A DNA stretch of 5,119 nucleotides from Fidelibacterota bacterium (lineage in GTDB: Bacteria > Pseudomonadota > Alphaproteobacteria > Rhodospirillales > Rhodospirillaceae): contig CANJEU010000184.1 of assembly GCA_947473445.1 (NCBI GenBank), positions 1-5,119 of the forward strand, read 5' to 3'. This document shows, one piece after another, positions 1 to 5,119 of the stretch. The number at the start of each line of letters is the position of its first letter. Position 1 is the first letter of the stretch. The notes beneath the pieces are model-generated. The model made no database searches, was not told the origin of the DNA, and saw only the letters and a list, made by a program, of their open reading frames with translations. Both the position numbers and the translations under genes were made by a program.

Positions 1-1
1 C

Positions 2-1222
2 TCCACCCAGATCGGATCGCTGTCGACCACGTTCATCGCGGGCCTCACGCCGCAAACCTTCGCCGCCCTCAGCGCGACGCAAATCGCGGGCCTCAAATCG
101 ACCGCCGCCGGCTTGCTCAGCGCCACGGTGCTTTCCGCGCTGACGACGACACAGGTTGCCGCCCTCTCGGCCACCGCGGTCACGGGCCTCAACAGCACGC
201 AGATCGCCGGCCTCAGCACCGCGCAGATCGACGCCATGACCGACGCGCAGCTGGGCTCGATCACGTCCGAGGCCGCGGGCGGCCTCACCACAACCCAGCT
301 CGCCAGCTTCGATACCGCCGAAGTCGCCGCACTCGGCACACAAACCATCAGCGGCTTCTCAAGCGGACAGATCGCCGCCTTGACGAATACCCAAATTGCC
401 GCGCTCACCGCCGGCCAGATCGGCGCGCTCTCGGCGACCGGTATGTCGGGCCTTGGCCCCACGGACATGGCCGCCCTCTCAACCGCCCAGATCGCCGCCA
501 TCGGCGCAACCGCGGCCGCCGGACTCACGGCCGACCAGATCGGCGCGCTCACCGCGACGCGCATGCCGTCCTTGTCCGCCGCCGCCGTCGCCGGCTTTGG
601 CGCCGCGCAGATCGACGCGCTCTCGACCGCGCATATCCGCGCCTTGAGCGCCGCGCAGCTCGCCGCGCTGTCACCGGCCGCCCTCGCATCGCTCGATGGA
701 TCCCAGGTCGCGAATATGACGGCCGTGCAGTTCGCCGGTTTGACCTCGACCCAGCTCTTGGAAATCGCGCCGGACGCCATCGGCGCGCTCACCTCGACCC
801 AGGTCGCCGCGCTCAAGACCGAGCAACTCGGCGCCCTCAGCCGTCTGCAATTGCGCGCCATGACCACCGAACAATTCGATGCTCTGTCGGTCGCGCAGGT
901 CGCGGCCCTGTCCACGAGCCAGATCTCCAACTTGCCCGCGACCCAGCTCACCGCGCTGAGCGAAACGCAATTTGGCGCGCTCACGCCTACGCAAATCGGC
1001 GCGCTTACGCCCAACCAGATCCAAGGCCTCAGCTCCGGCCAGATCGCGGCCCTGAGCGAACGTCAGTTGAACGGTCTGACCGCGACCCAGATCGCCAGCC
1101 TCACCGACACGGTCATCGATTCCCTGACCGCCGCGCAGATCGACGCCCTCATGCCCGGCCAGCTCGGCGCCTTCACCTCCACGCAAATCGCCGGCATGAC
1201 CCCCGCACAGACGGCGGCGTTA
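2..1222 (+). repeat. Tandem 24-bp (8-residue) coding repeat, 50 full units
   Basis: Complete units begin at base 23 and run every 24 bp to 1222, preceded by seven residues of a partial unit at 2-22. There is no insertion, deletion or register slip. In 33 of the 50 full units the fourth residue is Gln. The eighth residue is always hydrophobic, usually Leu and otherwise Met, Ile or Phe. The first residue is mostly Thr or Ser. At the DNA level the units have diverged, apart from a recurrent CAG-ATC core and a few close pairs such as 407-430 and 527-550, which match at 22 of 24 bases. Selection therefore appears to hold the protein pattern rather than DNA identity. Confidence 0.93.
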
Positions 1223-1240
1223 GAGTCCGGCTTCGCGTAA
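2..1240 (+). CDS. Octapeptide-repeat protein, 3' part (5' end outside the window)
   Basis: This is the C-terminal 412 residues of a longer protein. The frame is open to the left edge, where the first full codon is at base 2, and the repeat is already running there. The internal TTG at 113 is therefore not a credible start. The whole visible protein is a chain of 8-residue units, typically [S/T]-x-x-Q-[I/V/L]-x-[A/G]-L, such as TSTQVAAL and STAQIAAL. After the last unit only ESGFA and the stop follow, so no C-terminal barrel, anchor or catalytic domain is seen. The visible part has no Cys, Trp or Tyr, few charged residues, and is rich in Ala, Thr, Ser, Gly, Leu and Gln. I do not recognise a named family. 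Similar simple octad proteins occur as hypothetical proteins in proteobacteria, to my recollection. A structural or cell-surface role is only a guess. The coding call itself is secure because the frame and the repeat phase are unbroken. Confidence 0.88.
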   Translation, partial: STQIGSLSTTFIAGLTPQTFAALSATQIAGLKSTAAGLLSATVLSALTTTQVAALSATAVTGLNSTQIAGLSTAQIDAMTDAQLGSITSEAAGGLTTTQLASFDTAEVAALGTQTISGFSSGQIAALTNTQIAALTAGQIGALSATGMSGLGPTDMAALSTAQIAAIGATAAAGLTADQIGALTATRMPSLSAAAVAGFGAAQIDALSTAHIRALSAAQLAALSPAALASLDGSQVANMTAVQFAGLTSTQLLEIAPDAIGALTSTQVAALKTEQLGALSRLQLRAMTTEQFDALSVAQVAALSTSQISNLPATQLTALSETQFGALTPTQIGALTPNQIQGLSSGQIAALSERQLNGLTATQIASLTDTVIDSLTAAQIDALMPGQLGAFTSTQIAGMTPAQTAALESGFA

Positions 1241-1277
1241 CTCGTGCGCGCCCGCACTCGGACCCTCGCGCCCTCCC

Positions 1278-1315
1278 ACCGGCGTCATCCTGGGCATTCG
1301 CCCAATGTGACGGGT
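1278..1315. other. Imperfect hairpin downstream of the repeat gene
   Basis: The inner stem is TGGGC (1291-1295) pairing with GCCCA (1300-1304) around a four-base loop. The outer stem is CGTCA (1283-1287) pairing with TGACG (1308-1312), separated from the inner stem by a 3x3 internal loop. ACC (1278-1280) can add pairs with GGT (1313-1315) across a two-base bulge. It starts 38 bp after the stop of the repeat gene, so it could end or protect that transcript. No T-run follows, so it is not a standard intrinsic terminator. It could equally be a worn copy of a dispersed intergenic palindrome. Confidence 0.4.
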
Positions 1316-1390
1316 TGAGCTTTGCAGCGAGAGGGGAGCGAAACATGGCCTAAAGCTCCTATCTCCCTGAAATCCCCACAATCTATACGA

Positions 1391-1419
1391 GTGACTCTTT
1401 CCCGTGCCTTCATTATAAC
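1391..1419 (+). promoter_or_regulatory. Probable sigma-70-type promoter of the TetR-transporter operon
   Basis: GTGACT (1391-1396) matches four of six bases of the TTGACA -35 box. TATAAC (1414-1419) matches five of six bases of the TATAAT -10 box. The spacer between them is 17 bp, the optimum. Transcription would start near 1425-1427, inside the operator palindrome and about 22 nt before the chosen GTG start at 1448. The stretch is conspicuously AT-rich compared with its surroundings. Confidence 0.65.
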
Positions 1420-1431
1420 TGACCGGTCAGT
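1418..1431. promoter_or_regulatory. TetR-type operator: perfect 14-bp palindrome
   Basis: ACTGACCGGTCAGT equals its own reverse complement over all 14 bases. Two further positions on each side (1415-1416 with 1433-1434) also match after one mismatch, giving a partly extended site. It overlaps the end of the -10 box and covers the likely transcription start. Bound repressor would therefore block RNA polymerase. TetR-family dimers commonly bind palindromes of this size just upstream of their own gene, and the next gene is a TetR regulator. The assignment of operator to regulator is inference from this position and symmetry. Confidence 0.75.
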
Positions 1432-1440
1432 CATTAATGA
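1431..1440. promoter_or_regulatory. Second palindrome, TCATTAATGA, abutting the operator
   Basis: This is a perfect 10-bp AT-rich palindrome that shares base 1431 with the 14-bp operator and lies in the presumed 5' untranslated leader. The half TCATTA also occurs at 1410-1415, 21 bp upstream and on the same side of the helix. It could widen the repressor site or bind a second protein, or it may be chance in a short AT-rich stretch. Confidence 0.3.
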
Positions 1441-1447
1441 GTGCCCC

Positions 1448-2071
1448 GTGCCCCGTACCCGACGCCCCGAAGCCCGCCCGGACCAAATCCTCGATGCCGC
1501 GCTCGCCGTGTTTTCCGAGCAAGGCTTCGCCGGCGCCCGTGTCGAGGACATTGCGAAAAGAGCAGGCCTCTCGAAGGGGGCCATCTACCTCTATTTCGAG
1601 TCCAAGGACGCGATGCTGAAGGGCCTCGTGCGCCGGTTGGCCGACGGCGTCGTCGGCGCGGCCGAGGGGCTCGTCGATCCGAACCGCGATGCCTCCGTCA
1701 CCTTGCGTTCGCTCGTCGCCTTCATGGTCGTGCAGATCTCCAATCCGCAAGTCTCCGCCGCGCCCCGCATCGTCATCGCCGAGGCGCAGCGTTTTCCCGA
1801 ACTCGCGGCCTTCTATCGCGAAACCGTCATCGCCCGCGGTCATCGCCTCCTCACGCGCCTGATCGATCTCGGTGTCAGCCAAGGTGTCTTCCGCGACGTT
1901 GACCGCGAAGTCCTCTTGCGCACCTGCATCGGACCACTGCTGGCCCACATGCTGCTCACAAGCGTCTTTATCGACCCTCAGAATCCGGGCCCGCCGCCCG
2001 AGGTCATCGGCGCCGGAATTGCCGACATGATCCTCAACGGCCTCAATCCGAATAACGGAGCTTTGTTATGA
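1448..2071 (+). CDS. TetR/AcrR-family transcriptional repressor (CecR/YbiH-like by context)
   Basis: The 207-residue product is a one-domain DNA-binding repressor with a ligand pocket, expected to act as a dimer. The N-terminal TetR domain covers residues 11-57. Its helix-turn-helix lies at about 31-50 (VEDIAKRAGLSKGAIYLYF), followed by the usual ESKDAML. The rest is the helical ligand-binding and dimerisation part. I chose GTG 1448 because the protein then starts MPRTRRPEARPDQIL, as TetR proteins usually do. The frame is open back to a TTG at 1322, but that would add 42 residues translated from the promoter and operator. No strong Shine-Dalgarno precedes 1448, only a weak AATGAG. The gene overlaps the adaptor gene by 4 bp. 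Its position at the head of an HlyD-ABC operon matches E. coli cecR, and it very likely represses its own operon through the palindrome at 1418-1431. The effector is unknown. Confidence 0.92.
   Translation: MPRTRRPEARPDQILDAALAVFSEQGFAGARVEDIAKRAGLSKGAIYLYFESKDAMLKGLVRRLADGVVGAAEGLVDPNRDASVTLRSLVAFMVVQISNPQVSAAPRIVIAEAQRFPELAAFYRETVIARGHRLLTRLIDLGVSQGVFRDVDREVLLRTCIGPLLAHMLLTSVFIDPQNPGPPPEVIGAGIADMILNGLNPNNGALL
2057..2060 (+). promoter_or_regulatory. Shine-Dalgarno GGAG for the adaptor gene
   Basis: GGAG lies inside the last codons of the repressor gene, seven bases before ATG 2068. It fixes that ATG as the start and supports translational coupling through the ATGA overlap at 2068-2071. Confidence 0.8.
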
Positions 2072-3012
2072 AGCGCGCTCTCACGGCGTCTCTGATCCTC
2101 CTGCTCGCGGGGTGCGGCGACGGCTTCCCCCCGCTCCACGGCTACGCCGAGGGCGAGTTCGTGATGCTCGCGCCCGAAACGAATGGCCGCGTGATGCAGA
2201 TGAACGCCGCCGAAGGCGCAAGCGTCCCTGCGGGCGCGACCCTCTTCAGTCTCGACGCCGCTGCGGAAAAGCTGAACCTTGAAGCCGCGCAAGCCCGCGC
2301 CGCCGCCGCCACCGCCCGCTTCGACGACGCCTCGGCGGGCGGCCGCACACCCGAGATCGCAGCGGCGCGCGAACTCCTCAGTCAGGCGAGGGCGGCGCAA
2401 GTGCGCGCCCGTGCCGACCGCGCCCGCGCGCAGGAGCTTGCCGCGACCGGCGACATCCCACGCGCGCGTCTCGACGAGGCCGTCGCCGCGGCCGATACGG
2501 CCGATGCCCGTGTCTCCGAAGCGCGCCAGCGCATCACGCTCGCCGAACTGCCCGCGCGCGAAAACCAGATCAAAGCGCTCGCCGCATCGGTCGATGAGGC
2601 CGAGCGTCAGGTTGCTTTGGCCGAGGACGCCCTGCGCCGCCGCGCGGTCGCTGCGCCCACCGCCGGTCGTGTCGAGCGCATCTTGCGCTATGCCGGCGAT
2701 GTCGCGGGCCCCGCGCTGCCGGCGGTGCGTTTCCTGCCCGAGGGCCGCGTCATCGCCGTTGTTTTCATTCCCGCGCCCGTCTTGGCCAAGGTCCCCGTCG
2801 GCACGAAGCTCGCAATCGCCTGTGATGGTTGCCCGGCGAATGCGGGCGCCGAGATCGTCTCCATCGGCGATGAAACCGAATTCACCCCGCCGATCATCTA
2901 TTCGGACGCTGAACGTTCGCGCCTTGTTTACCGCGCCGAAGCGCGGTTCAGCGGTTTCGCCCCGCCGCCCGGCACGCCTCTGCGCGCGGAGATAGCCCGT
3001 GACGCCAAATAA
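2068..3012 (+). CDS. HlyD/YbhG-like periplasmic adaptor (membrane fusion) lipoprotein
   Basis: The 314-residue product links an inner-membrane ABC exporter to the periplasm or an outer-membrane channel. Residues 1-16 form a lipoprotein signal peptide with lipobox LLAGC, so Cys16 would be lipidated. Gly at +2 gives no Asp retention signal, although Asp is at +3. Residues 27-66 (YAEGEFVMLAPETNGRV onward) and 192-215 (VAAPTAGRVERILRYAG) are the two halves of the biotinyl/lipoyl-like domain. The stretch between, about 66-190, is an Ala/Arg/Glu-rich alpha-helical coiled-coil hairpin. The C-terminal part contains CDGC (252-255) and EFTPPIIYSDAERSRLVYRA (271-290), which I recognise as hallmarks of YbhG-type adaptors. 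E. coli YbhG uses an N-terminal hydrophobic segment rather than a lipid, so the lipobox is a variation. The gene overlaps both neighbours, by 4 bp upstream and 14 bp downstream, which marks it as part of the same operon. Confidence 0.92.
   Translation: MKRALTASLILLLAGCGDGFPPLHGYAEGEFVMLAPETNGRVMQMNAAEGASVPAGATLFSLDAAAEKLNLEAAQARAAAATARFDDASAGGRTPEIAAARELLSQARAAQVRARADRARAQELAATGDIPRARLDEAVAAADTADARVSEARQRITLAELPARENQIKALAASVDEAERQVALAEDALRRRAVAAPTAGRVERILRYAGDVAGPALPAVRFLPEGRVIAVVFIPAPVLAKVPVGTKLAIACDGCPANAGAEIVSIGDETEFTPPIIYSDAERSRLVYRAEARFSGFAPPPGTPLRAEIARDAK
2988..2993 (+). promoter_or_regulatory. Shine-Dalgarno GGAGAT that fixes the GTG start of the ATPase gene
   Basis: GGAG at 2988-2991 sits seven bases before GTG 2999, within the end of the adaptor gene. 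No ATG lies near the start of the conserved ATPase domain, so this site decides the GTG start and the 14-bp gene overlap. Confidence 0.75.
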
Positions 3013-3928
3013 CTACGCCATAGACGTCCACGGCCTGACCAAGAACTTCGGCGACAAACGCGTCGTCGACGACTTCTCGATCAAGGTCCCCAAGGGCGCC
3101 ATCTATGGATTCCTCGGGCCGAACGGCTCGGGCAAAACCACCACCATCCGCATGCTCTGCGGGCTGCTGCAGCCCGACAGCGGCGGCGGCACGGCGCTTG
3201 GTTTTGATATCGTCAAGGAAAGCCGCGCCATCAAAATGCGCGTCGGCTACATGACGCAGCGATTTTCGCTCTATGAAGATATGACCACGCGGGAAAACCT
3301 CACCTTCGTCGGCCGCCTGCATGGCCTTGCCGACGTCAAAGGCGTCGTCGATGCCGCGCTTGAGGAGTACGAACTCGCCCCGCGCGCGAACCAACTCGCC
3401 GGGCAGATGTCCGGCGGCTGGAAACAACGCCTCGCGCTCGCCGCCGCTTCGCTGCACGAGCCCGATCTGTTGCTGCTTGATGAACCCACCGCCGGTGTCG
3501 ATCCCAAAGCGCGCCGCGATTTCTGGGAACGCATCCGGGGCAGGGCGGATAAGGGCGTGTCGATCCTGGTCTCCACCCACTATATGGACGAGGCTGTGCA
3601 ATGCGACTACATCGCCTTCATGGCCTACGGGCGCAAGTTGATCGACGCGCCGGCGGCCGACATCTCCAAAGAAGTGAATCTCCACACCTGGCGCATCGAA
3701 GGCCCACATCTTCACGCTCTCTATGAACGCCTGAAAGGCGCCCCCGGCGTTGAACAGGTCGCGCGCTTCGGCTCGGCCATCCATGTCAGTGGCCGGAACA
3801 AGGAACTTCTTGATGAAACCGTCGCGGCGCTGGGCGCTGAACCCGGCCTTGACGTGTTTCCGGCGAAAACCGGTCTCGAGGAAGCCTTCATCTATCTCAT
3901 GAGCGGCGCGGAGAATAACTTCAAATGA
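2999..3928 (+). CDS. ABC transporter ATP-binding protein, single-domain YbhF-like
   Basis: This 309-residue cytoplasmic ATPase powers the exporter. The nucleotide-binding domain fills residues 7-225 with every key motif intact. The Walker A is GPNGSGKTT (40-48, Lys46) and the Q-loop Gln is at 87. The signature is SGGWKQR (138-144), and Walker B is LLLLDEPT (157-164) with catalytic Glu162. The D-loop Asp is at 168 and the switch His at 194. The GWKQRLAL and DEPTAGVDPKARRDFW wording is typical of the drug-export ABC-2 ATPases that include YbhF. Residues 226-309 form a C-terminal extension ending TGLEEAFIYLM, also usual for this group. E. coli YbhF carries two such domains in one chain of nearly double length. 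Here there is one, so two copies would have to pair. The start is GTG. The gene ends in a 4-bp ATGA overlap with the permease gene, its evident partner. Confidence 0.95.
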   Translation: MTPNNYAIDVHGLTKNFGDKRVVDDFSIKVPKGAIYGFLGPNGSGKTTTIRMLCGLLQPDSGGGTALGFDIVKESRAIKMRVGYMTQRFSLYEDMTTRENLTFVGRLHGLADVKGVVDAALEEYELAPRANQLAGQMSGGWKQRLALAAASLHEPDLLLLDEPTAGVDPKARRDFWERIRGRADKGVSILVSTHYMDEAVQCDYIAFMAYGRKLIDAPAADISKEVNLHTWRIEGPHLHALYERLKGAPGVEQVARFGSAIHVSGRNKELLDETVAALGAEPGLDVFPAKTGLEEAFIYLMSGAENNFK

Positions 3929-5040
3929 GCACCGACATGTTCTCTTTTGCGCGCGTGAAGGCGCTGCTCGCCAAAGAATTCGTGCAGATGCGCCGCGACC
4001 GCCTCACCTTCGGCATGATGGTGGGCATTCCCATCATGCAGCTCCTCCTGTTCGGTTACGCCATCAACACCGATCCCCGTCATCTGCCGACGCTGATCGA
4101 AATGGGCGACAATGGTCCCGCCAGCCGCGCCATCGTGCAGGCCATGGAGAACTCGCTTTACTTCGACATCAAGGGCACGGTGACGCGCGAAGAAGCCGAA
4201 GCCTCCTTGAAAAACGGCGAGGCGATCTTCGTGCTCACCATTCCGCCGGGTTTCGAGCGCGACTTCGCGCGCGGCGAACAGCCGCAGCTCCTTCTTGATG
4301 CCGATGCGTCCGATCCGGTCGCGGCCGGGGCAGGGACGGGTGCCATTCAGCAAATCGTCCAGCACGCGCTTGAGCCCTATACGCCCGCCCATTCGCCGCC
4401 GGTGGAGACCATCGTGCACCGGCGCTACAACGCCTCGAGCCGCACGGCCGTCAACATCGTGCCGGGCCTGCTCGGCGTCATCCTCACCATGACTATGGTG
4501 ATGATGACCTCCATCGCCATCACCCGCGAAACCGAACGCGGCACGCTCGAGACCTTGCTGGCAACACCCGCGCGCCCGCTCGAGGTCATGGTTGGGAAAA
4601 TAACGCCCTATATCTTCGTCGGCTTTATTCAAGTCACCGTGATGCTGCTCGGCGCGCGCTTTCTGTTCAACGTGCCCTTCGCGGGCAATCCCTTTGCCTT
4701 CGTCGCTGCGGTGTCTCTGTTTATCCTCGTCAACCTCTCCATCGGATTCTTCTTTTCCACCATCGCCCGCTCGCAGATGCAGGCCATGCAGATGACCTTC
4801 TTCATGTTCCTGCCCTCGATCCTCCTGTCGGGCTTCATGTTCCCGTTCTACGCCATGCCCGGCTGGGCCCAGGCCATCGGCCAAGTCCTCCCCAACACCC
4901 ATTTCCTGCGCGCCATCCGCGGCGTGATGCTCAAAGGCGGTGGATTCGCTGACATTTGGATGAACCTGTTGCCGCTGGTCATCATGCTCGGCGTCGTCGC
5001 CGCCCTAGCGGTCAAACGCTACCGCCGCACCTTGGACTAG
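3925..5040 (+). CDS. ABC-2 type transporter permease, YbhS/YbhR-like
   Basis: The 371-residue inner-membrane subunit forms the translocation path. A cytoplasmic amphipathic start (ARVKALLAKEFVQMRRDR) leads to TM1 at about 28-47. A large periplasmic domain follows at about 48-172, then TM2 at about 176-199. The cytoplasmic coupling segment RETERGTLETLLATP (201-215) is the signature of this family. Further hydrophobic segments are at about 226-247, 256-279, 288-309 and 346-363, giving six in all. Length and layout match YbhR and YbhS. Only one permease is visible and a hairpin follows the stop, so it probably works as a homodimer with two copies of the upstream ATPase. The start ATG 3925 overlaps the ATPase stop. 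A GGAGA at 3910-3914 lies slightly far upstream (11 bases from GGAG to ATG), so coupled re-initiation may matter. Substrate is unknown; a drug or toxic metabolite is the family-based expectation. Confidence 0.94.
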   Translation: MSTDMFSFARVKALLAKEFVQMRRDRLTFGMMVGIPIMQLLLFGYAINTDPRHLPTLIEMGDNGPASRAIVQAMENSLYFDIKGTVTREEAEASLKNGEAIFVLTIPPGFERDFARGEQPQLLLDADASDPVAAGAGTGAIQQIVQHALEPYTPAHSPPVETIVHRRYNASSRTAVNIVPGLLGVILTMTMVMMTSIAITRETERGTLETLLATPARPLEVMVGKITPYIFVGFIQVTVMLLGARFLFNVPFAGNPFAFVAAVSLFILVNLSIGFFFSTIARSQMQAMQMTFFMFLPSILLSGFMFPFYAMPGWAQAIGQVLPNTHFLRAIRGVMLKGGGFADIWMNLLPLVIMLGVVAALAVKRYRRTLD

Positions 5041-5048
5041 TTTTTATT

Positions 5049-5069
5049 CCTCCCCCTGAACGGGGGAGG
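5049..5069. other. C/G-rich hairpin after the operon (possible terminator or REP-like element)
   Basis: CCTCCCCC (5049-5056) pairs perfectly with GGGGGAGG (5062-5069) around the loop TGAAC, starting nine bases after the permease stop codon. A further GGAGGGGG at 5073-5080 can compete for part of the same left arm, since CCTCC at 5049-5053 also pairs with GGAGG at 5073-5077. Only a loose T-rich stretch (TCGTTTGTTGTTTT, 5081-5094) follows, so it is a poor classical terminator, though it may stop or stabilise the mRNA end. The form resembles short C/G-rich palindromes dispersed between genes in alphaproteobacteria; that comparison is from memory and not checked. Confidence 0.5.
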
Positions 5070-5119
5070 CGAGGAGGGGGTCGTTTGTTGTTTTCGGTTC
5101 ACGCGCGACAAACGGAAAA

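Noticed and set aside
113..115. TTG as the start of the repeat protein
   Set aside because: The same frame and the same octad register continue without a stop to the left edge, so the gene is truncated by the window and this is an internal Leu codon.
671..1186. Long open frame on the minus strand inside the repeat gene
   Set aside because: It is the antisense shadow of the 24-bp repeat. It inherits a periodic Gly/Arg/Leu/Asp pattern and has no independent start signal or recognisable domain.
2..1222. CRISPR array or non-coding satellite
   Set aside because: The 24-bp units are contiguous with no spacers, diverge in DNA, and preserve an amino-acid pattern in one frame, so the periodicity comes from the protein.
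2..1222. TAL-effector-like or RTX-type repeats
   Set aside because: TAL units are about 34 residues with a variable residue pair, and RTX units are Gly/Asp-rich nonapeptides. These are Gln/Leu octads without either signature.
1333..1353. Shine-Dalgarno-like GGGGAG followed by ATG-GCC-TAA, a two-codon reading frame
   Set aside because: It lies upstream of the predicted transcription start of the operon, and a two-codon frame is easily chance. It would only matter if a transcript began further upstream.
2948..3784. 278-residue minus-strand frame opposite the ATPase
   Set aside because: It is a shadow frame. The + strand has intact Walker A, signature and Walker B motifs, and this frame shows no domain or ribosome-binding site.
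3892..4902. 336-residue minus-strand frame opposite the permease
   Set aside because: The His/Gly/Glu/Asp-rich composition is typical of the reverse complement of GC-rich membrane-protein code. The + strand gene has clear family motifs, and no domain is visible in this one.
5041..5069. Classical intrinsic terminator on either strand
   Set aside because: On the + strand no compact T-run follows the stem. On the minus strand the bases after the stem read as A-rich, not T-rich.

Overview
The window is GC-rich DNA with dense, tightly packed genes. All supported genes read on the + strand. Base composition, codon choice, GTG starts and the intergenic C/G-rich hairpins suggest a proteobacterium, most likely an alphaproteobacterium. 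That placement is inference from style, not from a marker gene.

Bases 1-1240 hold the 3' part of a large, highly repetitive gene whose start lies before the window. Its product is built almost entirely from octapeptides of the form [S/T]-x-x-Q-[I/V/L]-x-[A/G]-L. I count 50 complete, perfectly in-register octads plus a partial one at the left edge, then a five-residue tail and the stop. There is no C-terminal domain. Its function is unknown.

Bases 1241-1447 are an intergenic region. It contains an imperfect hairpin after the repeat gene, then a good -35/-10 promoter whose -10 runs into a perfect 14-bp palindrome, ACTGACCGGTCAGT. This is the classic layout of a self-repressing TetR-family gene. 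A second, AT-rich palindrome abuts the first.

Bases 1448-5040 are one four-gene operon: a TetR-family repressor, a lipoprotein HlyD/YbhG-like periplasmic adaptor, an ABC ATPase and an ABC-2 type permease. The three junctions overlap by 4, 14 and 4 bp, so translation is probably coupled. The order matches the E. coli cecR(ybiH)-ybhG-ybhF-ybhS-ybhR locus, but in compact form: the ATPase has one nucleotide-binding domain where YbhF has two, and only one permease is visible where E. coli has two. The expected role is export of a small hydrophobic or toxic compound, with ATPase and permease forming the inner-membrane pump and the adaptor bridging the periplasm. The repressor would release the promoter when a ligand binds. 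The substrate cannot be read from the sequence. No outer-membrane TolC-type channel is present in the window.

Bases 5041-5119 hold a C/G-rich hairpin and the end of the window. The transporter operon is a recognisable family. The least explained element is the octapeptide-repeat protein.
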